Assembly (NCBI GenBank): GCA_963704825.1
Contig: CAVPHV010000017.1
Span: forward strand, 248,001 to 312,000
Direction: 5' to 3'
Source: CAVPHV01 sp963704825
GTDB lineage: Bacteria; Actinomycetota; Acidimicrobiia; Spongiisociales; UBA5794
DNA length: 64,000 bases
Shown piece after piece: positions 17,357-26,134 of the stretch (positions are counted from its first letter, which is position 1; each line of letters opens with the position of its first letter). The notes below the pieces were generated by a model. It had not been told where the DNA came from and ran no database searches. It was given only the letters and a program-made list of their open reading frames with translations. The translations under genes and the position numbers were made by a program.

Positions 17357-17376
17357 GCGGCCTCGATCCGACCGGT

Positions 17377-17751
17377 TCAGACTCCCGAAAAGGGTCCGAC
17401 GGCGCCGCTGGGTACGGCGGTTCCGCAGAACTGGCAGGCGGCCAATCCGGCCCCGACCTTGGCACCACATTCGCGACAGGGCGTCGCTCGCGGAGTGCGT
17501 TTGCCGTCGATGGTGCCGTCTGCGGCGTCGAGCGCCTCGATGCGAGCCTTCAATTGTTCGGCCGTGTAGCCGTTCTCCTCGAGCAGCGTCCACATGGCTT
17601 CGAGCACGAGGAGCGCCCGGTCGATCCGGTCGTGGATGTCGAGGAAATCCTCGAGTGTCGGCCCGGTGCCGCTACCGGCGGCCGCCGCCAGCCGAGCCGA
17701 CTGCGCGCCGTGTTGGCCGAGAACATATCCCGTGAGGAAGCCGAGTCCCAT
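17377..17751 (-). CDS. Small zinc-ribbon protein of unknown function
   Basis: A 124-residue protein. The N-terminus is a short hydrophobic Gly/Ala segment (GLGFLTGYVLGQHG) that might be a membrane-proximal helix. Residues 30-75 look helical (LEDFLDIHDRIDRALLVLEAMWTLLEENGY), and the C-terminus is a zinc ribbon, CRECG ... CQFCG. I do not recognise a family. It is convergent with the SDR gene and 17 bases downstream of the PPOX gene, which suggests co-transcription with it. Confidence 0.7.
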   Translation of the reverse strand: MGLGFLTGYVLGQHGAQSARLAAAAGSGTGPTLEDFLDIHDRIDRALLVLEAMWTLLEENGYTAEQLKARIEALDAADGTIDGKRTPRATPCRECGAKVGAGLAACQFCGTAVPSGAVGPFSGV

Positions 17752-17768
17752 CCGAGGGATTTCGACCG

Positions 17769-18269
17769 CTAGGTGTCGTCACTTGACGAGAAAGTGAACC
17801 GGGTGGCCGTGGTCGGGAACGTGGCTTCTCCCCAGGCGAGGCACTTGTCGGCAACGACTCGCCAGAAGTCCGCTCCCGATTGGTCACCGACGACGTCGAT
17901 GCCGTACTTCGCCACGTACGCCTCGGCGATTTGGTCCATCACCTTTGGATCGGTCACTCGTTCGGCCCGACCCTCCAGCATGACGGCGTCGTCACCGCTT
18001 TCGAGGTGCACGATGATCGGGGACCCGGATCGCAGGTTCCGGCTCTTCACGGCAGTGGCGTCGGTGCCGAAGTGGAGTGCGGCCCCGAGCCAGACCCCCC
18101 ACACGGGAACACAATGGGGTCGGCCGTCGGGCCGGGTGGTACCGATCCAGTAGTTGCGGGCACCGGCCAGGCGGGCAGCGACGTCGGGCCAGCTCATCAG
18201 CCCATCGGCATCTGGTGAGATGCCGTAGCTTGCCGCCAGGTCGGGTCGTTCCGCTTTTGGTGCCACCAA
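17769..18269 (-). CDS. PPOX-fold (pyridoxamine-phosphate-oxidase-like) protein
   Basis: A 166-residue split beta-barrel protein of the PPOX/F420-dependent oxidoreductase type. The pattern is YWIGTTRPDGRPHCVPVWGVW, followed by FGTDATAVKSRNLRS and VMLEGRAERVTD, the standard strand order for binding FMN, F420 or heme degradation products. Such proteins are expanded in F420-producing actinobacteria and act in the cytoplasm. The specific cofactor and substrate cannot be told. The ATG is at 18269 and the small zinc-ribbon gene follows. Confidence 0.85.
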   Translation of the reverse strand: MVAPKAERPDLAASYGISPDADGLMSWPDVAARLAGARNYWIGTTRPDGRPHCVPVWGVWLGAALHFGTDATAVKSRNLRSGSPIIVHLESGDDAVMLEGRAERVTDPKVMDQIAEAYVAKYGIDVVGDQSGADFWRVVADKCLAWGEATFPTTATRFTFSSSDDT

Positions 18270-18317
18270 GCGCAGATTACCCCGTTCGGTGAGGGAGGCC
18301 GCTCCGTCGCTCGTCCG

Positions 18318-19706
18318 CTACCCGACGGTTGGGTTGGTGACCTGGCCGATGAACAGGATCTCGCCCGTGCTGCGGTGTTTGATGACAAACAGGAACGGCC
18401 GATCCAACGTCAGGGTTGCCGGTTGCGGCAGCGAGGTGAGACCCAAGATCACGGCCGTAGCCGCGGCTGCTTCGGTGCCCTGCTCGTCGACCTTGATGAA
18501 GGACTTGTGCACGACATCTTGAACGTAGAGTTCCTGGCCTTCGGTGATTCCGGTGAAGTCGGCGGTTCCTGGGCCGCTTGGCGGGATGAAGGCTTCAACC
18601 ATGCCGAGTTCCTCGAGGGCGCCCTTGAGCCCGAATTGGGCTTCGAACTCGAATTTCGGCATGGTCAGGTCCACGTCGCGCCGTTCGCCGCTGCCTCGGA
18701 CGTCGAGACCGTCGTTCCCGAATGCGGCGGCGACCTCTTCGAAGCGTCCTGGGTCGGGCAGCACAACCACCATGTCGGCGTCGCCGGCATACGGGATCGC
18801 CGCAGCGGCAAAACCGTCCCCGGTGGTGTACGGCATCGTGACTTGGCCGTGCATCATTGGTGCCTCGACGGTGCTGCCGTCGAGCAGGGTGAAGTCACCG
18901 GGAGCGGTCAAGGTCGGTTCGAATTGGGTAGCCCAGTTGGCCTTGAACCAGATGGCGTTGACGAGGACCATCCTGGTGAGCGGGGTGAGGACACCTTGCG
19001 GGATGAGGTCGAGGATGCGGCCTTCGGTCTTTTCCTCGACCCAGTCGTTGATGGCAATCCTGGCGCCTTCAGTGTCGTTGGCGAAGTCGGCGAGGTACAT
19101 GCCGGCGTCGTAGTCGCGGGCCAGCATGTCGAGGAACGCCTCGAGGAAGGGGTAGTCGGGCTGGCCCCACACCGAGTTGGCGGTGTTGATCGTAAATGGC
19201 TGGCTCTCGTCTTCGGGCGCTTGGGGCGGCGTCGCCGTGACCCGCAGGTCGAGTTCGTTGCGGGCGGCGTGGATCCGGTCGTCGAGCAGACTCAGATGCA
19301 GCGTGGTTGCCATCTCTTCTGCCGTGGTAGCCCGCGCCCCGCCGTAGGTCATCGTCAGGGCGGTGACGATGCTGTTCGGGCTGAGCATCGTGTTCTCGCC
19401 CCCGGCGGCGGCGACCCTGAAGATGTCGAAAGCGAACTTGGTGTCGCCGGCGACAAGCGCGGTGATCTCTTCGTCCGTGACGTCGGTTGTGGTGTCGCGG
19501 GGGATCTCGGCCCTGACCAACTCGCCGGTTGTGGCCGGCTCAGGAGAGCCGGTCGGCACCTCGGTATCGGTCGGCGGCGCGGCAGAGGTTGTTGTCGCAG
19601 TCCCGGCGGGTTCGGTCATGGTTGTTGTCGACTCGCTCTCTGCTCCACAAGCTGAGGCAAACACGGCAACAGCCATTGTCATGGCAAGAATGTGGCGCGT
19701 CTTCAT
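18318..19706 (-). CDS. Lipoprotein serpin (inhibitory-type)
   Basis: A 462-residue serine protease inhibitor anchored outside the membrane. The signal peptide ends in FASAC with lipid Cys20, then a Thr/Pro-rich linker (to about residue 70) and a full serpin domain. Serpin landmarks: NTMLSPNSIVTALTM, TANSVWGQ, INDWVEEKTEGRI, LVNAIWFKANW, DLTMPKFEFE, VHKSFIKVDEQG and the C-terminal PFLFVIKH and ILFIGQVTNP. The reactive-loop hinge EQGTEAAAAT has the small residues required for loop insertion, so it should be inhibitory. Aligning to alpha-1-antitrypsin puts P1-P1' near Thr-Ser (L-T-S-L), suggesting an elastase- or subtilisin-like target. The ribosome binding site GAGGAGG precedes the ATG. Confidence 0.93.
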   Translation of the reverse strand: MKTRHILAMTMAVAVFASACGAESESTTTMTEPAGTATTTSAAPPTDTEVPTGSPEPATTGELVRAEIPRDTTTDVTDEEITALVAGDTKFAFDIFRVAAAGGENTMLSPNSIVTALTMTYGGARATTAEEMATTLHLSLLDDRIHAARNELDLRVTATPPQAPEDESQPFTINTANSVWGQPDYPFLEAFLDMLARDYDAGMYLADFANDTEGARIAINDWVEEKTEGRILDLIPQGVLTPLTRMVLVNAIWFKANWATQFEPTLTAPGDFTLLDGSTVEAPMMHGQVTMPYTTGDGFAAAAIPYAGDADMVVVLPDPGRFEEVAAAFGNDGLDVRGSGERRDVDLTMPKFEFEAQFGLKGALEELGMVEAFIPPSGPGTADFTGITEGQELYVQDVVHKSFIKVDEQGTEAAAATAVILGLTSLPQPATLTLDRPFLFVIKHRSTGEILFIGQVTNPTVG

Positions 19707-19814
19707 GGTGATGAGCCTCCTCACCATTACGACGATATCGCGCCCGGCGAGAGTTCCCGCTCAGAGGTCCTGGACGTCGAAGCAAGCCCAAGCCGGCGTT
19801 GTTCGACGGTCTCC

Positions 19815-20570
19815 TCAGCTGAACACCGTCTTGGGTCGATCCTGGAATTCGCCGTCGACGTAGATGTCGACCTTCTCGTTGTAGAAGCTGACGTACCCGG
19901 CGATCTTCTGGCTCTCTGCCACCGGCGACGGATACCACCAGACGTGGTTCTCGAACGTTTCGCCCCGGGCGGTGACGTGGTAGTAGGACGCCACCCCCTT
20001 GTAGGGACACGCCGTGTGGAGTTCCGACGCGGTGAGGAGGTCCATTCGCACGTCGGTCTTCGGAAGGTAGTAGCGGGTCGGCAGCGCGGTTTCGAACAGC
20101 AGGCGGGGCTGGTGGCTGTCGGCGATCCTCTCGCCGTTGATCACGACCTCGATGTGGCGGGAACTCTGCAGGATGTCGACCCGCGAGTACGGGTCGCGGG
20201 CATGGACGTAGACCTCCTCGTCCTCCTCGAACCAGGCGTCCATCGCCGACCAGTCGAAGGTGACGAAGTCGTTGAGCTCTTCGATCTTCGCCGCGGTGTA
20301 CCAACGCGCGGCACCGGCAGCTTCTCTGCCGTTGGCCTTGACGGTGTGCAGCTGGGCGGTGCCGCGGCTCGGGCTGCGGTCCTCTTCGCCGGTTGCGACC
20401 AGATAGTCGGTTTGGACGTCGGCGACCGGGAAGTAGTAGGTCGGGTAGTGGGGCTTCTCCCACACGAACTTCACGCTTCCGGAGTCGGCGACGACGATGC
20501 CCCCGAGCATGGTGCGGACCCGTTTGCCGCCATCTTCGATTCGGATACGTCCGTGGGTTCGTGCCGTCAC
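19815..20570 (-). CDS. DUF427 tandem-domain protein
   Basis: A 251-residue protein made of two DUF427 copies (about residues 5-95 and 135-240). The motifs include VRTMLGGIVVADS, YYFPVADV, the repeat VVINGERIADS with YYLPKTDV, then CPYKGVASYY and VWWYPSP. DUF427 proteins are common in actinobacteria and fungi and have no firm biochemical role. No signal peptide. The GTG at 20570 has AAAGGAA about 6 bases upstream. It is divergent from the GMC oxidoreductase. Confidence 0.85.
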   Translation of the reverse strand: MTARTHGRIRIEDGGKRVRTMLGGIVVADSGSVKFVWEKPHYPTYYFPVADVQTDYLVATGEEDRSPSRGTAQLHTVKANGREAAGAARWYTAAKIEELNDFVTFDWSAMDAWFEEDEEVYVHARDPYSRVDILQSSRHIEVVINGERIADSHQPRLLFETALPTRYYLPKTDVRMDLLTASELHTACPYKGVASYYHVTARGETFENHVWWYPSPVAESQKIAGYVSFYNEKVDIYVDGEFQDRPKTVFS

Positions 20571-20694
20571 TGGATTCCTTTGAGTCTGTGGTGAAACCCA
20601 CAACCTGGCGTGGTTCGGCCGCATTCCCGGGCCTTTTGGGGCGCCGCCGCCTCGGGGGTTACGCTCGCGGGAACGCCCACTGAAGGGGAGTGCT

Positions 20695-22260
20695 GTGAGC
20701 AACTACGACTACATCATCGTTGGCGCCGGATCCGCCGGATGTGTGTTGGCCAACCGGCTGAGCGGCAACCCCGACCGTTCGGTGCTGTTGCTCGAGGCCG
20801 GGGGATCGGACCGGCGCAAAGAGGTCTTCATCCCGGCGGCGTTTCCCGAGCAGTTCAAGACCGACATCGACTGGGACTACGCCTCCGAGCCCGAGCCGAA
20901 CATGGCGGACCGCGAGCTGTACATCCCGCGCGGCAAGATGCTCGGTGGCTCGGGCTCGATGAACGCCATGATCTACATCCGCGGCAGCCGCCACGACTAC
21001 GACGATTGGCGCAACCTGGGCTGCGCGGGGTGGGGCTACGACGACGTGCTGCCGTACTTCAAGCGTTCCGAGAACAATGAGCGGATTCACGACGAGTATC
21101 ACGGCCGCGGCGGCGAGATGAACGTCGCCGACCTCCGCTCGCCTCATGAATACACCCTGGCGTTTGTCGACGCGGCCGCCGAGGTGGGAATGGAGCGCAA
21201 CAGCGACTTCAACGGAGCAACCCAAGAGGGCGCCGGCCTGTATCAGGTGACCCAGAAGGGCGGTATGCGGCATTCGACGGCTCGGGCGTTCCTGCGCCCC
21301 GCAATGAAACGGGACAACCTCACCGTGGAGACCGGGGCCCACGCCGGCCGGATCGTCATCGACGGGGGACGTGCCGTGGGCGTCACCTACCGCCGGGATG
21401 GTGCGGTGCGCACGGCGCGCACCGATGGTGAGGTGATCCTGACCGCCGGCGCCCTGGCATCACCGCAGTTGCTGATGCTCTCCGGGGTGGGTCCCGGCGA
21501 CGAGTTGGCAGAACACGGCATCGGCGTGGTGGTCGAGTCGCCCCAGGTTGGGGCCAACCTGCAGGATCATCCGGTCATCATGGCGGTGTGGGAGACGACA
21601 AGAGGTCCGAGCCTGACCGACGCCGAGAAGCCGCGTCATTTGCTCGACTACGCCCTGTTCCGCAAGGGCATGCTCAGCTCGAACGTCGGCGAAGGGGGCG
21701 GATTCGTCAAGACGAGGGATGGGCTGGACCGTGCCGACATCCAGTTCCACTTCGGGCCCGCCTACTTCGTTGCACATGGTTTCGAGACATTTGAGGGCCA
21801 CGCCTTCTCACTGGGTCCGACGCTGGTGAGCGTCAAGAGTCGCGGTCGCCTGACGCTGCGCTCGGCAGACCCGACCGCAAAGGCTGCCATTCACGGCAAC
21901 TACTTGGATCATCCCGACGACATTCGGTCGTTGGTTGCGGGTCTCGAGATGGCACGCGAGATCGGGCGATCGGCCGCTTTTGACCACTACCGCGGGACGG
22001 AGATCTATCCCGGGCCGGAGTACCAGACGCCGGCGCAGCTCGAGCAGTTCGCCCGGCGACGGGGCGAACTGCTCTACCACCCGGTCGCGACCTGTGCGAT
22101 GGGGCCGGGGGACGCCGTCGTCGACGCCGAGTTGCGGGTGCGCGGGGTCGACGGGCTGCGGGTCGCCGACGCCTCGGTCATGCCCTCGGTCACCACCGGC
22201 AATACCAATGCCCCCACGATCATGATCGCCGAGAAGGCCGCGGACCTGATCACCGGCTGA
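20695..22260 (+). CDS. GMC-family FAD oxidoreductase (choline-dehydrogenase-like)
   Basis: A 521-residue flavoenzyme oxidising an alcohol group. The FAD-binding GAGSAGCVLA is at residues 8-17, followed by LLLEAGG, the GMC signature GKMLGGSGSMN and the second signature TAGALASPQLLMLSG. The C-terminal catalytic His is in LYHPVATCAMGP and the Asn-rich NTNAPTIMIAEKAADL closes the domain. Choline dehydrogenase, glucose oxidase-type and long-chain alcohol enzymes share this layout, so the substrate is open; no betaine-transport or BetB gene adjoins it. GTG start with AGGGGAG 5 bases upstream. A hairpin repeat follows 6 bases after the stop. Confidence 0.92.
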   Translation: MSNYDYIIVGAGSAGCVLANRLSGNPDRSVLLLEAGGSDRRKEVFIPAAFPEQFKTDIDWDYASEPEPNMADRELYIPRGKMLGGSGSMNAMIYIRGSRHDYDDWRNLGCAGWGYDDVLPYFKRSENNERIHDEYHGRGGEMNVADLRSPHEYTLAFVDAAAEVGMERNSDFNGATQEGAGLYQVTQKGGMRHSTARAFLRPAMKRDNLTVETGAHAGRIVIDGGRAVGVTYRRDGAVRTARTDGEVILTAGALASPQLLMLSGVGPGDELAEHGIGVVVESPQVGANLQDHPVIMAVWETTRGPSLTDAEKPRHLLDYALFRKGMLSSNVGEGGGFVKTRDGLDRADIQFHFGPAYFVAHGFETFEGHAFSLGPTLVSVKSRGRLTLRSADPTAKAAIHGNYLDHPDDIRSLVAGLEMAREIGRSAAFDHYRGTEIYPGPEYQTPAQLEQFARRRGELLYHPVATCAMGPGDAVVDAELRVRGVDGLRVADASVMPSVTTGNTNAPTIMIAEKAADLITG

Positions 22261-22266
22261 AGAAAC

Positions 22267-22322
22267 CCTGTTCCTGCGTGGCTCAAGCGCGGTTTCTGGT
22301 ACCGCAGCCACGCCAGAACAGA
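22267..22322. repeat. Interspersed hairpin repeat, copy 1
   Basis: A 16-base arm (22268-22283) pairs with 22306-22321 at 14 of 16 positions, and an inner GCGGT/ACCGC stem continues the hairpin. About 95% of its bases match copy 2 at 28233-28288. It sits between the GMC gene stop and the next start, so it may also end transcription. Confidence 0.8.
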
Positions 22323-22350
22323 AGGAATCTGGCCCCGGTAGCATCGCACC

Positions 22351-22929
22351 ATGGCCATCGACATCGCCGGGTTCATCACCTACCTCAAAGACCACGCCGT
22401 CGAGCACGGTTTCCACGTCCACGACGAGCGGCACTTCATCGAGACCTTCTCGCTGCGCCAGTCATGGGAGGTGGACCTCCACCCGGAGTCGGCCTGTGAT
22501 GGACCGCTCGATCTCAACGTTGCCTTTGACGTCGAACCGCGGGTGCTGCTTGCCCTCGAAGATGAAGTGGCGAAGATGGACGGCGATTTCGAGGAGCCCA
22601 CCGGCGATTTCCGTCTGCCGCTCCTGTTCAACTGGGCGCTGCCGGTGCTGAAGTCGCCGCCCGATCTCGTCATCCTGGCCACCGAGCTGGCAGGCGTTGG
22701 TGGGCCGGGGCTTCCCATCGAGGTTTCGGGGGTGGCGTCGACCGCGGTGCTGTCGAGCGGGTCGGATCTGCGGTTGTCGATCACCGGTCGAGTTGAGGTT
22801 TCGCTGGTCGAGGTCATGACGGGCCAGGAGACGCTGTGCGAGGTCCTGGATCGCTGCCGCGAGGTGAGCGAGTTTCTCGTCACGGGCGCCGACGAGTGGA
22901 AAGTCGTTTTCCCCGACGAACTGCCCTGA
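22351..22929 (+). CDS. Hypothetical protein, 192 residues
   Basis: I do not recognise this protein. It begins MAIDIAGFITYLKDH, has WEVDLHPESACDGPLDLNVAFDVEPR and later two strand-rich parts (VLSSGSDLRLSITGRVEV) that suggest an alpha/beta or beta-sandwich fold. It is acidic, has no signal peptide or membrane segment, and ends 14 bases before the convergent sulfotransferase gene. Good codon use in a GC-rich frame (strong third-position GC) and its fit between neighbours support a real gene. Confidence 0.7.
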   Translation: MAIDIAGFITYLKDHAVEHGFHVHDERHFIETFSLRQSWEVDLHPESACDGPLDLNVAFDVEPRVLLALEDEVAKMDGDFEEPTGDFRLPLLFNWALPVLKSPPDLVILATELAGVGGPGLPIEVSGVASTAVLSSGSDLRLSITGRVEVSLVEVMTGQETLCEVLDRCREVSEFLVTGADEWKVVFPDELP

Positions 22930-22943
22930 CCGCGTCGCCCGGC

Positions 22944-23672
22944 TCAGACGCCGATGGCGAACTCGGTGAGGCGTCCGTAGAGCGGCAGGCAGGCGGCACA
23001 GAGTGGCTCGAGTTCCTCCGGGAACGGTTCCGCCTTCGGCCGATAGGGCTCGAAGCCTGTCGTCTGATGGAGCCTGCCGTACCAGTGGTCGGCCCACACT
23101 CCGTCCTCGGGCTTGGGGCCGGCGGGCCAGCTCAGCATGGCGGCATCAAACGGCAGGTCGAGCCGGTCACACAACTCGGCCAATACCGCAGCAGGATCGT
23201 CGAGGAGTACCCGAGAATCCACGACAATCGGAGTCACTCCGTTGGCCAACTGGCGGGCGACGATCTCGTCCTGGATGTCGAAGCCGGTGTCGCCGATCAC
23301 CGGGATCCGACCCAGGCCCCTGGCCAGCGACGGCAGCATGTCGCGCGGATCACGTACGAGTATGAAGCTGTCGAGTTGGTCGAAGCCGGCCAGGTCGAAT
23401 CCGACCAGATGGTGCGCCATGTTCTTGTAGAAGCGGACTGGGGTCGGGCATTCGGTTTCGAGCATCCCGGTCACGATGTGGTCGGCGTCGGTGGGAACTG
23501 CGGCCAGGATGTGGTCGCGTCCGGGATGATCGACGCCGGTCACCACCAGGTAGTGGCCGTACATGGGCTCGTCCACCACGGTGGTGTCGGCGCGCTGTCT
23601 CCAGCTGTACATCATCGCAGTGGACACGTTGCGGGGCCCCGACCACATGTTGATCAGGCGGCACTCGCTCAC
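22944..23672 (-). CDS. Sulfotransferase-like P-loop protein
   Basis: A 242-residue protein of the PAPS-sulfotransferase superfamily. The N-terminal phosphate-binding strand-loop is INMWSGPRNVSTAMMYSW (about residues 7-24), and the 3'-phosphate-binding strand is FILVRDPRDMLPSLARG. It may transfer sulfate from PAPS to a small molecule, or bind another nucleotide. Its GTG start overlaps the upstream aminotransferase stop by 4 bases (GTGA), so the two are translated together. From memory, plants carry proteins that fuse a similar P-loop domain to a branched-chain-aminotransferase-like domain, which would argue for a shared function. Confidence 0.8.
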   Translation of the reverse strand: MSECRLINMWSGPRNVSTAMMYSWRQRADTTVVDEPMYGHYLVVTGVDHPGRDHILAAVPTDADHIVTGMLETECPTPVRFYKNMAHHLVGFDLAGFDQLDSFILVRDPRDMLPSLARGLGRIPVIGDTGFDIQDEIVARQLANGVTPIVVDSRVLLDDPAAVLAELCDRLDLPFDAAMLSWPAGPKPEDGVWADHWYGRLHQTTGFEPYRPKAEPFPEELEPLCAACLPLYGRLTEFAIGV

Positions 23673-24586
23673 GGCGAGCCACCTTCCTCGTCGAGCGCAG
23701 CTCGATATGCGCCCGAGAGCTGAGCAGTGACCGGCCCGGGCGGGGGGCCACCGATCGGCCTGCCATCGACTTCGATCACCGGGGTGAGCGCTCCGAACGT
23801 CCCGGTGACGAACGCTTCGTCTGCGGTGTAGACGTCGCTGAGCCCGAATGGTCGCTCGAATACGGGGATGCCGGTGGCGTGACACAGTTCGATGACGAGG
23901 CAGCGGGTGATGCCGTTGAGGCAGTGTTCGCCCGTCGAGGTCCACACCTGACCGCCCGTCACGATGAAGAAGTTGGTTGCGTTGCAGGTGGCGACGTTGC
24001 CGGCCACATCGAGCATCAGCGCCTCATCGGCCCCAGCCTCGATTGCCTCGAGCAGCGCCACCACCTCATGGATCTTCGAGTGACAGTTCCAGCGCTGGTC
24101 GATGGTCTCGGGGGGTGGCCGCCGGACCTGGGCCGTCGCCAAGCGGATGCCGCTGTCGACCACTGCGGGGTCGGCAATCTTGTGCTCGGCGATCACCACG
24201 ATGTTTGGTCCGCCGACCACGAGGCGGGGATCTTGCGACGGGGTCTTCTTGGTGCCGCGGGTCACCATCAATCGGACGTGGACGTCGGTCTCCATGGCGT
24301 TGCGTTCGACGGTCTCGCCCAACATGGCGGTCAGCTCATCGCGGTTCTTGCCGATGTCGAGGTGGACCGCGGCGGCGCTGGCGAACAGCCGGTCGAGGTG
24401 GCGATCGAGATGGACAAACCGGCCGTTGTGGAGCCGGATTCCCTCCCAAACGCCGTCGCCGACGAGGAATCCGCTGTCGAAGACCGAGATCTTGGCCTCG
24501 TCGCGGGGAAGGAACTCGCCATTGACGAACACGAGGACGTCGGCGTTGCGTGGATCGGGGAGTGCTTCGTGGGTGCCGCGCGCCAT
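23669..24586 (-). CDS. Class IV aminotransferase (BCAT / D-amino-acid type)
   Basis: A 305-residue fold-type IV PLP enzyme. Features: VFVNGEFLPRDEAKISVFDSGFLVGDGVWE (typical N-terminal beta strands), the PLP Lys in WNCHSKIHEV, EALMLDVAGNVATCNATNFF and the terminal EAFVTGTFGALTPV. It could act on branched-chain amino acids, D-amino acids or aminodeoxychorismate; the motifs do not single out one. It is coupled to the sulfotransferase-like gene by a GTGA overlap and is divergent from the free Hpt protein. Confidence 0.87.
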   Translation of the reverse strand: MARGTHEALPDPRNADVLVFVNGEFLPRDEAKISVFDSGFLVGDGVWEGIRLHNGRFVHLDRHLDRLFASAAAVHLDIGKNRDELTAMLGETVERNAMETDVHVRLMVTRGTKKTPSQDPRLVVGGPNIVVIAEHKIADPAVVDSGIRLATAQVRRPPPETIDQRWNCHSKIHEVVALLEAIEAGADEALMLDVAGNVATCNATNFFIVTGGQVWTSTGEHCLNGITRCLVIELCHATGIPVFERPFGLSDVYTADEAFVTGTFGALTPVIEVDGRPIGGPPPGPVTAQLSGAYRAALDEEGGSP

Positions 24587-24680
24587 AGGGACACGCTAAC
24601 GCACCGGCCCCGCCGGCCGCTCAAGAATGCCGCCGCCAAGGTCGATGTTGTCTGGGAAGGTTCCCATCAGGAGGATTGTC

Positions 24681-25082
24681 GTGGCGTGGGTCATGGATGC
24701 CGAGCTCTACGAGCTCTTCGCCGAAGAACTGGATGAGCGCTCGGCAGTGCTCGCCGACGGAGCTCGCGCCATCGAGGCCGGGCAAGTCGAGCAGATCGAC
24801 GCGGAGCAGATGCGTCGCGAGGGTCACACCATAAAGGGCAACGGCCGCGTGATGGGGTACGACCTGATTGGTACCGCCGGTCAGGTCTGTGAAGAGATCT
24901 GGGGCTGGATCGAGCGTCGGGAAATCGAAGCGACCCCGGCGTTGGGTACGGCACTACGACACCTTGCCGAAGCCATCCCGGTCGCCGTCGACAAAGAGGC
25001 CACGGATCTCATCCCGGCGATCCGGGCGGTGCACCTCGTCCTGGATGGTGAGTGGCTCCCCGGCGAGCTCCCGGTCGTCTAG
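24681..25082 (+). CDS. Free-standing Hpt (histidine phosphotransfer) protein
   Basis: A 133-residue four-helix Hpt-type protein. The phosphorylatable His49 lies in EGHTIKGNGRVMG, the canonical H-x-(I/L)-K-G core. Such modules relay phosphate between a hybrid kinase and a response regulator, or from CheA to CheY. No kinase, receiver or chemotaxis gene is adjacent; the nearest kinases are several kilobases away (33 and 53 kb). The GTG at 24681 is chosen because AGGAGGA is 5-6 bases upstream. It is convergent with the GNAT gene, with 2 bases between stops. Confidence 0.82.
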   Translation: MAWVMDAELYELFAEELDERSAVLADGARAIEAGQVEQIDAEQMRREGHTIKGNGRVMGYDLIGTAGQVCEEIWGWIERREIEATPALGTALRHLAEAIPVAVDKEATDLIPAIRAVHLVLDGEWLPGELPVV

Positions 25083-25084
25083 AC

Positions 25085-26134
25085 CTAGCCGTCGCCGGGC
25101 GCAGCGACGGTCTTTTCCATCTGAAGTACACCGGGAAGTTCCCTCGTGACCACAAACCCAAGGCGCTCGTAGAGGCGTCGCGCTGCTTCGTTGTGGGTGA
25201 AGACGGCGAGGTGGAGCACGGGCAGGCCACGGACCCGAGCCCACTCCTCGACCTCATCGATCGCCGCCGTCCCGAGGCCTTGATTGCGGTGGCGTTCGAA
25301 CACCACGATGTCGAACAAAGTGGCGACGGGGCGTCCTCGGACCGGTTCCTCGCCGAACCAGATCCACCCCACGGACTCGTCGGCAAGGCCGCCCCGAATT
25401 GAGCAGAAGTGATGGTTCTTGCTCGGGTCGCTGGTAGCCAGGACGTGGGTGATCGCCTCACGAGCTTGGAGTTCGGCCTCGAAACGATTGAGGTCGAAAG
25501 CCTGCATCAGGTGGGCCGTGTGGTCGGCGATGGTCCATTCCAAGTAGGCGTCGAACTCGGTTCCCGCCATCGGCTGAAGCTCGACGTAACCGGAAGGGAG
25601 TGGGGCGTGCTGGCTGGGACCGAGGTCAAGGCTCAGGCGGTGCTCGTCGAGATCGGGGTGGGACGGCAGCGACTGGACGCGGCCGGTGTCGACGAACCCG
25701 CAGCTCTCGTAGAGGTGTCTGGCGACGTCGTTGTCGGTGACGACCCACAGCCCGAGTTCGTCGGCATCGGCTTGCCGCGCCCATGAGATGACACGGTCGG
25801 TCAGAAGCCGGCCGTGGCCGCGACCCCGGAATCCGGGTTCCACCCACATTGCGATCATGTGGAGGGACCGTGGGTTGCCTTCGATGCGGAACGCCCCCGC
25901 CAGCCCGACGAGGCGGTCTTCGGTTTCGGCGACGAACATCGCCTGGTCGTTGCCGGCAGAGGTGGCCGCCGCCCAGGTGTCCCACGATTCGGGCGGGCGG
26001 TCGGCCTCGCGCTCATATGACGAGGCGAACGCAGTCGGATTGGTGTGCAGCGCTCGGAGCCGAACCTCACGGAAGGCGGGCCCGTCTTCGGGCCTGATCC
26101 GCCGGATCGTGACCGGCGGGCGGGGATCGGTCAC
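25085..26134 (-). CDS. Tandem GNAT acetyltransferase
   Basis: A 349-residue protein with two GNAT domains. Domain 1 (about 8-165) has the acetyl-CoA loop VEPGFRGRGHGRLL and VARHLYESCGF. Domain 2 (about 185-345) has DIVVFERHRNQGLGTAAI and AARRLYERLGF. Both look able to bind acetyl-CoA. The target is unknown; double GNATs often acetylate small amines or antibiotics. The GTG at 26134 overlaps the stop of the hydrolase gene (GTGA), so it ends the metY-hydrolase-GNAT operon. Confidence 0.88.
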   Translation of the reverse strand: MTDPRPPVTIRRIRPEDGPAFREVRLRALHTNPTAFASSYEREADRPPESWDTWAAATSAGNDQAMFVAETEDRLVGLAGAFRIEGNPRSLHMIAMWVEPGFRGRGHGRLLTDRVISWARQADADELGLWVVTDNDVARHLYESCGFVDTGRVQSLPSHPDLDEHRLSLDLGPSQHAPLPSGYVELQPMAGTEFDAYLEWTIADHTAHLMQAFDLNRFEAELQAREAITHVLATSDPSKNHHFCSIRGGLADESVGWIWFGEEPVRGRPVATLFDIVVFERHRNQGLGTAAIDEVEEWARVRGLPVLHLAVFTHNEAARRLYERLGFVVTRELPGVLQMEKTVAAPGDG

